From Unio delphinus (Eukaryota > Mollusca > Bivalvia > Unionida > Unionidae), in contig JAQISU010001235.1 of assembly GCA_029339505.1 (NCBI GenBank), forward strand, positions 36,733,815 through 36,797,814: a DNA stretch of 64,000 bases. The letters run 5' to 3'. The position numbers were made by a program, and so were the translations under genes. This document shows positions 13,477 to 24,279 of the stretch, piece by piece. The notes under the pieces are model-generated. The model had not been told where the DNA came from. It made no database searches and saw nothing but the letters and a program-made list of their open reading frames with translations. The first letter of the stretch is position 1. Each line of letters opens with the position of its first letter.

Positions 13477-14309
13477 CATACATGCCAACCCCTGACGAGG
13501 AAATGGCGTAATCCAAGTGGTCAAAAAGCGGAATCTAGGCAGAAAAAGCATAATCCACATATAACATGCTAACATTTCAATAAACAACGATTATTTGCCC
13601 TTCTCGTCTTTTAACATCCTTTACTGTTTCAAGTTTGCATATGTAGCACTTTTAGCTTTACACACATAGACTAGAAATCATCTTAAGACGTTTAGCGCTA
13701 ATTTTAAAATTCTTTCGACACGGCCGGAAATAGATGTCATGTGATGCTGTACTCTTTTCTTAATATTTAGAGGATTCTGTTACATTTTGTTTCGGGGGTT
13801 TTCGGTTGCCTTTTTCTAATTTATCTGGGAAAATTTGGAAAGGGGATATTTTTGCTCACATAAATGCATAGAGTAAAATAAAATATACTTTTTAAGCGCT
13901 AAAATATCTTTAGACTGGTTCTGCAAGAAATACGAATTAGAACATGGAATCTGCGAGTAAAGATTAAGTTTGGAAAACCAGTCTGCTCTCTCCTTACTAA
14001 GCATGCAGATTCTATAAATATAATTCGAGGTCAACAGTAGAACCAGGTTAGCTATAAACAGAACATGATACTGTTACGAAAGTCCACGGTCAAGCGTACT
14101 CTTATATTGTAGTTAGTAAAAGCCGTCTTTTCTAAAATACGGTCTGTGGGATTAATGGAATTTTAATAATAACGAGAAAACAAATAATTGATTTTTTTGG
14201 GAGGTGGATATACCGAAAAAGCGTAATCCATATATGTTTAAGCGTAATGCGTAATTTAGTGACAAAAAGCGTGATGATTACGCCAAAAACGTAATGGTTG
14301 GCATGTATG
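13477..14309. mobile_element. 833-bp TIR element, 6-bp target duplication
   Basis: The ends are inverted: CATACATGCCAACCCCTG at the left and GGTTGGCATGTATG at the right. The flanks carry GGACTG directly on both sides (13,471-13,476 and 14,310-14,315), a 6-bp target-site duplication. The interior has no open frame of note and contains many short gcgtaatcc-like motifs. It is a non-autonomous DNA transposon. A 6-bp duplication fits few superfamilies (for example Dada-like); the class is not settled. Related end structure at 32,699-33,705. Confidence 0.8.
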
Positions 14310-14670
14310 GGACTGGAATCAAATTGTGTCACTCTTCTGATAGTACTTAAAAGCAGGTGCATGTTCTTCCTGATAGTGTGTGCCCTATTATGAATGGTAA
14401 AGTATTACTCAAAACATATACTACTGAGGTTCCAAGGTGACAGAGTTGTCAAAGGCTCACCTCTATCTGTGTGGTTTTCAGTCTCAGCTTGTTGAATGTG
14501 GGTATCTGAGATTGAGAAAGCCGACATTGGTTGTACCATGTCAAACTTAGGGATGAAAGGTCCCTGAGCTAAAAGCTTAAAAATGTCTGATCTTCATACC
14601 AATACCTGGTAGCCAGTTAGGAAGCAGCTGTATTCAAATACCATACAAGGTGCCATACCATTCTTCGCTA

Positions 14671-14962
14671 AATTTTCAGTAGGCTGACCAGACTGCCATG
14701 AGCAGATACTTTGTAAATTTATCAGATCATCACTATGTTTTCAGTAGGCTGACCAGACTGCCATGAGCAGATACTTTGTAAATTTATCAGATCATCACTA
14801 TGTTTTCAGTAGGCTGACCAGACTGCCATGAGCAGATACTTTGTAAATTTATCAGATCATCACTATGTTTTCAGTAGGCTGACCAGACTACCATCAACTT
14901 GTGAGCAGATAAGTTGTAAATTTATCAGATCTCAGCTAATTTTTCAGTAGGCTGAGCAGATT
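14671..14962. repeat. 65-bp tandem repeat, 4.4 copies
   Basis: Unit gtaggctgaccagactgcca followed by tgagcagatactttgtaaat and ttatcagatcatcac; starts at 14,679, 14,744, 14,809 and 14,874, then a diverged part copy at about 14,947. Confidence 0.93.
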
Positions 14963-15254
14963 ACCCAGCACAGCCATATCCTCCCTTAATTCTATCATTG
15001 GTAAAAACAAACAAGGTCTGGCTCATGCTGTTGTAACTTCAAAATCTTAATGGGGTCATGCATGTGCTCCTGGGATGAATGAGTTATAGATTCAGGTACC
15101 ACTTCTGACCCATAACAGGTTCTTGCATAAGCCCTGGGATGAAGGACACCAGTTTTAAGACAAAGGACTGATTTTCCTTGAGTGGGAACAGGTTCTTGGC
15201 AATGACAGCTGGACCATCCATGTCAAGAGGCATATGGTCTTAATATAACTTTTA

Positions 15255-15440
15255 CCTCAATGACATACATGATAACCAATGGCGAGAAAAAAAAGTGTAA
15301 TCCAAGAGGACAAAATGAGTAATCCACACATAACATAATAAAAGTAAATGAGTATATGTACAAAATGATTTATTTATCCTTCTGGACTTTTAACATCAAT
15401 TACTGCTTCAAATTTTCATATATAGCACTTGGAAGTTTAA
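15255..15440. mobile_element. Diverged partial copy of the 13,477 element
   Basis: Text such as acatacatgataaccaatggcgag, gtaatccaaga.g.caaaa, taatccacacataacat and cttttaacatc.attactg.ttcaa matches the left half of the 13,477-14,309 element in the same order with many changes. No right end was found, so it is truncated or decayed. Confidence 0.55.
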
Positions 15441-16700
15441 TAAGCGACTGTCTCTCATATTGCATTTCAAAATATTTTGTATCAGCCGAGATTATGAATG
15501 TTTTGCTATGTGTCGGGTTACAGAGCCTGAATCTGAATTCAGTTTTATGTTTGCTAACAATACTGAACAATCTCTAACAGCTTCAGAATGGTAAAATACC
15601 AATAATCCTTTCACAACCTGACAAAAAAAGAGGAAACTTATGTCTTTCAGTGATTGGATCTTTTTTGCTGGGAAATAAAGTGTCATTGCATATCAACTCT
15701 GCAGACATGAATTACATTTTAAGGTATAATCCAAACTGATACTTCAGGAGTTCTCCTTCTAATTTATCGACAGCTTTTCCATCAGCAAGGCGCATATGAC
15801 TGGGACAGCCCAATATGTACAATGATGGAGACGTTTTTCAAAATATAGAATGTAACTCCTTTATGAATTCGTCATCACTGACGCATTATCAGCTGAAACC
15901 CCATAGTTCTGACTACTAATGTTTATTCAAAACATTATCAAGTAAATAAAAAAAAATGTTTTCTCCAGTAGAATATCCTGCTAATTCTGAAGTCCCTTAT
16001 TGTGTAATGGCAGTAAGAATGATAAACGACTAAGCTAGAGTTAAGTTTTGATCTTACTTGGGCACGGTATAACTTGAGTAACTAGTCTGTTACCCAATCT
16101 GTGTTTGCCACAAATCTTATCAAATCGAGAGAATTTTAAATATTATTTCCTACTACAAAACGTCGATTTCGAATGGATCCTGAAAATAATCTGCAGGCCA
16201 TCTGAGATCCATGTCATCAGGGCTGAGTCCCTTCCATTCTTCAATTCCCAATGGGATGTTTGACAAAGGCAAGTAATAGCGTGGAGTTATTTTCTGCGCA
16301 AAGGCTTTCAATGAAAGATGGTGGGTCAAAATCAACACACAACACTATTAGACATGTCCTGTGGGATAGTCAGTGAAGGGATCAAGACAATGCTCAGACT
16401 GCTGAGATATAGTAACCAAGAACAAGTACAGAAATGAGCCAATTGCTGAGCTTTGTAAACCAGCTCATGCAAATTGAGAAAAGACTTCTGGTTCACGCAC
16501 GTACAAAAAAAAAATGTTGACATTCTAAGGTCAGATGCTGTCCAACATGGAGCCTCTTGGGAAGATTGATCTCTGGATCTAATTCCGGTACTGGACGGTG
16601 TTGGTCAAGACTGTGCCAGAGTTGGAGCGGACAAAATCCTGGACTGGCCAACATCCTGTACCAAAATCTGGAACTGGCCATTGAGGTAATGATCATCATA
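15441..16700. other. Intron sequence, short open frames only
   Basis: Several 60-80-codon frames occur (for example 16,153-16,338 on the minus strand, with IEEWKGLSPDDMDLRWPADY). They may be pieces of an old transposon, but I recognise no family. No SMARCA4 exon is missing here, since the exons at 17,524 and 12,985 join directly. Confidence 0.4.
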
Positions 16701-16707
16701 GCCAGTA

Positions 16708-16940
16708 TCATGAACTTCATGTTATGGACTGTCATTCAAGTGACCACTTCACCATGTAAATACCAGTCCTGATTAGATTAATAATGAACTTCATGTTATG
16801 GACTGTCATTCAAGTGACCACTTTACAATGTAAATACCAGTCCTGATTTGATTAACAATGAACTTCATGTTATGGATTGTCATCCAAGTGGCCATTTTCC
16901 ATTCAAATACTGGTCCAGATTATATTAACAATGCAGTCAG
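16708..16940. repeat. About 75-bp tandem repeat, 3 copies
   Basis: Unit aacttcatgttatggactgt then cattcaagtgaccactt..a and aaataccagtcctgatt.gat; copies begin near 16,711, 16,787 and 16,860. Confidence 0.9.
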
Positions 16941-17522
16941 AGGTACAAGTAGAGTGTATTTGCAAAGCTTCTTTCTAGAGCCTTGTTATCATGCACAAGT
17001 GAAAGTAGTGATGAATGTCGAGATTTGGCACCAATCACTGTATCCAAGTGAAGACTACTCACACTTGATTTCTGTCTCAGTAAGCTTTTAGATCTATTGA
17101 TGACTGATACAAGCCAAAGTTATTGCGATTTTCTCTTTTAGCTTGAGGTTGTAAATGTACTATGATTTGTAAAGAAAACTGAAGAAGGAACCAAGTCTTT
17201 CCTTTCTATAGCAGTATGGTTGTATGAATTTCAAAATGTACGACAAGCACTGCTGTCAATAGCAATGACTGTCTCACTACCAAAATATACTTATTAGACA
17301 CAAACAAAGCAATACAAAATGATTAATGATGAATAATAATACTGTAAACAATGACACACTCTGGTCAATCCATCAAGATCTCAAAATTATTTTAGGCAAA
17401 AATTGTTACTTAACAAAATTATTGTCGTGTAGTCAATAATATGAAATCATGATCAAATGGCTAAAATGACACAATTATCAACTAAACAAATCAAATGGTA
17501 ACACTAATTATATAAGTACTTA

Positions 17523-17687
<165 letters not shown>

Positions 17688-17849
17688 CTAGATGATAAAG
17701 AGACCAAATAAATAAATAAATCTGAGATTTTCTACTTAAATATATTTTTGAGGGATGTAATGCCTGTACACAATTTATTTAAAGCAGCTAAAGAATCCTT
17801 GTTAAACCAGCCATTTATGTTCAAAGAACACATCAGTAGCAAATTCAAG

Positions 17850-19965
17850 TTCCCGAAGTACTGTAAAAATGGCATTACAACCCCAATCCAAGTTCCCCAA
17901 GTACTGCAAAGACATCATTATAATCACAATCCAAGTTCCCTAAGTACTGTAAAGACAGAATTATAATCACAATCCAAGTTCCCTAAGTACTGCAAAGACA
18001 GCATTATAATCACAATCCAAGTTCCCCAAGTACTGCAAAGATATCATTATAATCACAATCCAAGTTCCCTAAGTACTGTAAAGACAGCATTATAATCACA
18101 ATCCAAGTTCCCTAAGTACTGCAAAGACAGCATTATAATCACAATCCAAGTTCCCCAAGTACTGCAAAGATATCATTATAATCACAATCCAAGTTCCCTA
18201 AGTACTGCAAAGATATCATTATAATCACAATCCAAGTTCCCTAAGTACTGTAAAGACAGCATTATAATCACAATCCAAGTTCCCTAAGTACTGCAAAGAT
18301 ATCATTATAATCACAATCCAAGTTCCCTAAGTACTGTAAAGACAGCATTATAATCACAATCCAAGTTCCCTAAGTACTGTAAAGACAGCATTATTATCAC
18401 AATCCAAGTTCCCTAAGTACTGCAAAGATATCATTATAATCACAATCCAAGTTCCCTAAGTACTGTAAAGACAGCATTATAATCACAATCCAAGTTCCCT
18501 AAGTACTGTAAAGACAGCATTATTATCACAATCCAAGTTCCCTAAGTACTGCAAAGATATCATTATAATCACAATCCTAGTTCCCTAAGTACTGTAAAGT
18601 CAGCATTATAATCATAACCTAAGTACTGTAAAGACAGCATTATAATCACAATTTAAGTTCCCCAAGTACTGCAAAGACAGCATTATAATCACAATCCAAG
18701 TTCCCTAAGTACCGTAAAGACAACATTATAATCATAATCCAAGTTCCCCAAGTACTGCAAAGACAGCATTATAATCACAATCCAAGTTCCCCAAGTACTG
18801 CAAAGACAGCATTATAATCACAATCCAAGTTCCCTAAGTACTGTAAAGACAGCATTATAATCATAACCCAAGTTCCCTAAGTACTGTAAAGACAGCATTA
18901 TAATTACAATCCAAGTTCCCTAATAAAGACAGCATTATAATCATAATCCAAGTTCCCTAATAAGGACAGCATTATAATCATAATCCAAGTTCCCTAATAA
19001 GGACAGCATTATAATCATAATCCAAGTTCCCTAATAAAGACAGCATTATAATTATAATCCAAGTTCCCTAATAAAGACAGCATTATAATTACAATCCAAG
19101 TTCCCTAAGTACTGTAAAGACAGCATTATAATCACAATCCAAGTTCCCTAAGTACTGTAAAGACAGCATTATTATCACAATCCAAGTTCCCTAAGTACTG
19201 CAAAGATATCATTATAATCACAATCCAAGTTCCCTAAGTACTGTAAAGACAGCATTATAATCACAATCCAAGTTCCCTAAGTACTGTAAAGACAGCATTA
19301 TTATCACAATCCAAGTTCCCTAAGTACTGCAAAGATATCATTATAATCACAATCCTAGTTCCCTAAGTACTGTAAAGTCAGCATTATAATCATAACCTAA
19401 GTACTGTAAAGACAGCATTATAATCACAATTTAAGTTCCCCAAGTACTGCAAAGACAGCATTATAATCACAATCCAAGTTCCCTAAGTACCGTAAAGACA
19501 ACATTATAATCACAATCCAAGTTCCCCAAGTACTGCAAAGACAGCATTATAATCACAATCCAAGTTCCCCAAGTACTGCAAAGACAGCATTATAATCACA
19601 ATCCAAGTTCCCTAAGTACTGTAAAGACAGCATTATAATCATAACCCAAGTTCCCTAAGTACTGTAAAGACAGCATTATAATTACAATCCAAGTTCCCTA
19701 ATAAAGACAGCATTATAATCATAATCCAAGTTCCCTAATAAGGACAGCATTATAATCATAATCCAAGTTCCCTAATAAGGACAGCATTATAATCATAATC
19801 CAAGTTCCCTAATAAAGACAGCATTATAATTATAATCCAAGTTCCCTAATAAAGACAGCATTATAATTACAATCCAAGTTCCCTAAGTACTGTCAAGACA
19901 GCATTATAATCATAACCCAAGTTACCTAATAAAGACTGCATTATAATCATAACCTAACAGATTTT
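17850..19965. repeat. About 44-bp minisatellite with 778-bp duplication
   Basis: Unit aatccaagttccctaagtac followed by tgtaaagacagcattataat cac, about 48 copies, with shorter units (caagttccctaataaagaca) in two blocks. The block from about 18,330 to 19,105 is repeated almost exactly at about 19,108-19,885: rare variants (aatcctagttccc at 18,573 and 19,351; the gtaaagtcagc change; the short-unit block) recur in the same order 778 bases apart. Intronic. Confidence 0.95.
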
Positions 19966-20345
19966 CTCCTTAAACATATTTTTGAGCGGTGTGATGCCTG
20001 TACACCATTTATCTGTTTATAAAGGTCATCAGGCTTACAAAGACCACGTTGTAATCATTCTTTACAGAATGATTATGGGTCAGTTCTGACCATAGCTGGG
20101 TTTGGGGGGAAGAGAAGGAAAACTTAATCTCAGTAGTATGGAGTTACCTACCATCTTTACTTGATAAATAATGGGGTTTCAGTATCTTGGTTAACTTGCA
20201 GACTGACTTTTGGCTCTTGACAACTGTTTTAAAAAATTATGATTGTGTATCAAACACACTCATTTGCAAGGACCTGATTCTACATTCATGAATCAGTTCT
20301 CTTTTTAAGTAAAAGAAAAAAAGAAAACAAAGTGCAGATATTTAA

Positions 20346-20967
20346 CACATTAACCCCTAGCGATGACTTTACGGGGTATGAGGTAGTAGCCTACTTCCAT
20401 GGTCTGTAGCGTCAAGGTCATACATGTATACATGATACACTAAATTGGGTGGTATTATTGAAAAGTAGACAGATGTAGCTTTACAATGATAGCAAGTAAT
20501 CTGGATATTTTAATTTCATTACAAAATACAGAGGGAAAAACCGAAGTTTTTGGACCCGTTTTTTTTTTCATCCAAAAATCGCCCATGGTCAGATTCCGAA
20601 TTTGTGTCCAGATTTTAGACTTTATGACCTCAGATCTACGGAAGACCGGTCTGAGACGCACACAGACAGGTGAACCTGTGCAAAAAGTAGGATAAGGTGG
20701 ACATTTTGAATAAAGAGTCTTCTACATACGAAAACTTAGGGTCCGTTTAGCAAAAAAAAAAAAAAAAAAAGTCCGATTTTTGCCCTTCTGCTCATGCGCC
20801 AGCAAACTAACCAATGAAAAACATTTCCTGTATCATTAGCAACCATTTGTCTATCGGTTTATTTATTGGAAATCAATGTATTACGATGTATTCCGAAATA
20901 GTCCCCAAAATGTGTTTCCTACTCGCATTTCATGCGAAAACAGCAAAAACCTCCAGGGATTAATGTG
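20346..20967. mobile_element. TTAA-flanked TIR element (piggyBac-like MITE)
   Basis: Outer flanks TTAA at 20,342-20,345 and 20,968-20,971. Inverted ends CACATTAACCCCTAGC at the left and GGGATTAATGTG at the right. About 622 bases without a long frame. A TTAA target and CCC-type ends suggest piggyBac-like or Kolobok-like origin. A second TTAA lies inside each end, so the exact border could be 8 bases further in. Confidence 0.65.
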
Positions 20968-20971
20968 TTAA

Positions 20972-21650
20972 GAATACATTTCTAGTCTTTGTATTCACAA
21001 GGTCAATCATACTATTACTTGTAGTTTAGTGTGAAATAGTTTTCTCTAAAATGATTTGAAGTGAGTTATTCAAGATCAGAGTAACTGTTAATTTCCCTTT
21101 AAGTAGTATCATGACAATTAAAATTCAGAACTAGAGAGCTTGAGTCCGAGTTTAAATTATCAACCAATCAGGAACACGCTTTCATAATGTTTTTTGTAAT
21201 TTGTAAAAATAAAACTTCAAGCTAAAACTGAAGCTCAAGATTTGAATGATTTTTATCTAAGCTTAGCATATTATTTAGGTTCGATGTTATTTTAAATAAA
21301 AAATTTGTATGTCTTTTCCGTATGAGGTTTTATCATATGCTTTCTCAAAAATTACTTGAAGTTGTCATTAAGTTTTAATGGATTTAAAATCAATACATTA
21401 CACTTTTAAATTAAATTCATGTCCTTAAGTTATAATTACAAGATCATTTTTGTGATGTACTCACCTGAAGTCATATGTTCCAAATTAAAAGTATAATAAC
21501 CAAAAAAGCCGAAATAAAATCAAAATAAATTCACGAGTATACAGGATTGTTTGATTCCATGTTTCATAAGACTACTAATTAGAGTTGCAAGTGTATCTGC
21601 CATATTACAGATATGAAAACACAACCCTTAGCAATATGATGTCTACAGAC
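20972..21650. other. Intron sequence, nothing recognised
   Basis: Very AT-rich intron; no feature supported. Confidence 0.5.
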
Positions 21651-21774
21651 CTGATATTCTTTAAGTTTCCCATTGATCATGATCGAGGCCTGCTCCGTGA
21701 TCTCTTCCCTCACAGTATGGGCCAGTGTGTAGTAGTTCCTGGAGTCAGTACGATACTCATCATCCTCTGTAGCT
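21651..21774 (-). CDS. SMARCA4: SMARCA4 exon 11 (pre-helicase)
   Basis: 124 bases: ATEDDEYRTDSRNYYTLAHT, then VREEITEQASIMINGKLKEYQ region. It resembles the Drosophila Brm stretch just before the ATPase (EDDEY ... YY ... AH ... EQASIM). Acceptor TTTGGCAG|AGCTAC, donor ATATCAG|GTCTGT, ending phase 0. Confidence 0.92.
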
Positions 21775-21884
21775 CTGCCAAATATAAGTCAAAAATGCAA
21801 TTTTATTTTTCTGTGACAAATCTCGAGTGTGTGTGCGATGTGGAATTTTAGCACAGCTATAAAAAAAGTTTCAATTATATTGTG

Positions 21885-22045
21885 ACGATATATGCCGAGT
21901 GGCAGTTTATAGTGATGTCTAGCACTGAGGCATCTTTGCACAGCCATGTACTCGCATTATCCTGATGATAGGTTGACCAGTCCTAACACTAACCACCTAA
22001 TGATAAGTGAGGCAGCTGCTAGCACCATCTTTGGTATGACTCAGC
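21885..22045 (-). mobile_element. tRNA-derived SINE, truncated copy 2
   Basis: Shares the body and tail of the 2,495 copy (ggcagtttatagtgatgtct, accagtcctaacactaacca, agcaccatctttggtatgac). It stops before the tRNA-like head, so it is missing the pol III promoter. It lies in the short intron between SMARCA4 coding exons 10 and 11. Confidence 0.75.
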
Positions 22046-22139
22046 TGAAGTTTATATTAAAAAAAAGTGTGACTTTAAACATATACAAAATAATGAATAT
22101 GATGAAAATAGAATGAAAATGATAAAGCTGTCAACATAC

Positions 22140-22274
22140 ACAACTGCTACGCTGTCTGCTAATTTTTCTCTTTTCATCTCCTCTTCCTCATCATTCTCTG
22201 TACCCTCCTCATCCTCATCAACAGATACATCTTCAGAGTCATCTTCTCCCTCATCACGAGGTGCCACTTCATAT
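22140..22274 (-). CDS. SMARCA4: SMARCA4 exon 10 (acidic linker)
   Basis: 135 bases: YEVAPRDEGEDDSEDVSVDE, then a Glu/Asp-rich run and EEEMKREKLADSVAVV. It is the acidic linker between BRK and the ATPase. Acceptor TTGCAG|ATATGAAG. The donor GTTGT|GTATGTT is the only GT in the region giving the phase (2) that joins the next exon in frame, so the 3' border is inferred from phase. The linker is shorter than in vertebrates, and I do not see the conserved KKIPDPDS segment. Confidence 0.82.
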
Positions 22275-23344
22275 CTGCAACGAGAATATAGAAAAATATA
22301 ATGTCATTTTTCTCTGGTGCAGAAATGAAAAATTCAAAAACCTTTGCTTAGGTTGAAACAAATGTTTGAAAATAAAAAAGGGCGCAGACCATAGCTTACC
22401 CAAGCCCAATATGGCATACATGGATAAAGTTTATCCACATGAAAATGAAATTTGTAAAAAAAAATATTAAGATTTACACAGTTATAAAGTGGAAATGTGA
22501 ACATATGCCAAGATGCCCATATCACTTTTCGAAAGTTTTTGAACTGAAAGCAAATTTGTTAGTAAATGTTTCTCTTGGAATACTTACCTGATCACAATAT
22601 TATCAGGAATATAAGCCATAGTACATCTTGAATCTCCAAAAAGACAAGAATTCATCTTTCCTGTCTAAGTTATACAATGGGAAATAATTCTTGCACAGTA
22701 CTTTCCCTCGCTCCATCAGATGGCACTACTTTTAAGCATTCTCTGTTATTTGACAATACATTGTTCACTTCACTTCCCAATATTATTTTCAGATATATTG
22801 AGGACTATTCTGCCTCTTCTCTTTGCTGTACAGCCAGCCTTATAAATCATCTTTGACTTATTCCCGTTTCAATTAGTCATCAATTTTCAAAATGAGATTA
22901 CTCTGTCACTACAGGAAAGGAACAATACATCCAGTTTAATATATCAATAATGATGTGTGTCATTTGATCAAACTAAATTTTATCCAATTTTTAGAAAATC
23001 TGCAAATAACAAATTTTTGAATTTAAAAAATACATTTTATTTAGTGTTATCATCTTGCATTCGCTGTGATAAATTCCTGGACTTTTTGGCAAAATTAATG
23101 AGTTTTCGAACATTTTTTTTTTTTAAATCAAGAAGAAAAAAAAAACTTTTAAAATTCAAGGCATTTTCAATGAAGACCCTTAAATTCAAGGATCATCAAG
23201 AGGAAGGGCAAGGTAATGATGGCAAACAGGAAACGCAAAAAGTAGAGGGGAGAGGCAACTATCTATTTCTAATTAGCTGGTGCAGTGCAATGTGCAATCC
23301 AGACTACAATTCTTGCTACCAATGCCACTGACATGACAACCTAC
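22275..23344. other. Intron sequence, nothing recognised
   Basis: AT-rich intron. The 124-codon plus-strand frame at 22,957-23,331 is Lys/Phe-rich from A/T runs and overlaps the splice donor region. I do not consider it a gene. Confidence 0.5.
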
Positions 23345-23475
23345 CCTGGATTCATCTCCAACCACGCATCAAGCTGACTTGCCAGAGGAGCCTCTTCTCC
23401 TGTCAGAACCTTGCCAGTGTCTGTCTCAATAACCTTGATTCTTATCTCACTCATGCTTGAAGATTCATCTTGATC
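23345..23475 (-). CDS. SMARCA4: SMARCA4 exon 9 (BRK domain)
   Basis: 131 bases. It encodes [20 protein letters not shown], then [20 protein letters not shown] and MNPG. This is the BRK domain shared by Brahma and Kismet/CHD proteins. Acceptor TTGTTTAG|GATCAAG, donor CCAGG|GTAGGTT, ending in phase 2; the split Gly codon is completed by the next exon. Confidence 0.95.
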
Positions 23476-23881
23476 CTAAACAAAAACAAAAAGGCCACAT
23501 TTTTTAATCAGGGACGAGTAATTAAAGAAAGATGAATTGGGGAATTGACTATCAAGTCAAAGGTATTTTTATATGCAGAGATGACATATTATAGTGTTGT
23601 CTTTTGGTACTTTTAACACAATTTATTGTAGGGGTTTTTTGCATACTAAAATTAAAGATCCAAGATAAAAGAAAAATAAATCTTTCATTTATTTAAAATG
23701 CATCCCAAGACAAACTAACAGACAAACATTAAGTGTAATGCTACATACCCCTTCCACAATATGGCAAGGCATAATAAGTTTTCTGGTGGCAACAATCAAA
23801 CATGAACCTGACGTATGAACTGTGAAAAGTTTAGTCCAGAAAATTTTCAATTACTTAAGTATAAATGTGATTTGAATTGAA

Positions 23882-24105
23882 TCAGTCATTCCTTGACCAA
23901 CGGCTTGAAAAGACAACCTTTGAACCAAAATTAAGGGAGTCATTTCTTGTCCAATGGGCTGATATCAAACCATGTGACCAAGATTGAGGAAGTCATTTCT
24001 TGTATGTTGACCTGACATCACCATCTTGAGACCAAGACTGAGGTGGTCTTTTCTTGTCCATTGACCCGACATCACCACCTGGAGACCAAACTTAAGGGGG
24101 ACAAG
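23882..24105. repeat. About 66-bp degenerate tandem repeat
   Basis: Copies of a unit like agtcatttcttgtccattga then cc.gacatcaccatcttgaga and ccaagattgagg, three to four diverged copies. Confidence 0.75.
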
Positions 24106-24279
24106 AAGGCTATAAGAATGATGGATATTCCTTCCTGAAATTCTGATCTACTTCATATTCCTACCTTGCTAAACTGAAAATTTCTTCAACAGTTCAAAGT
24201 AGACTCCGCTTTCACAACCATCCTGTCGTTTTTGTCAATAGCAACACGACTTTACACTAATAGAGCAAATGGAATCCTG

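Noticed and set aside
22957..23331. 124-codon plus-strand frame
   Set aside because: Lys/Phe-rich low complexity from A and T runs, antisense to an intron, no family match.
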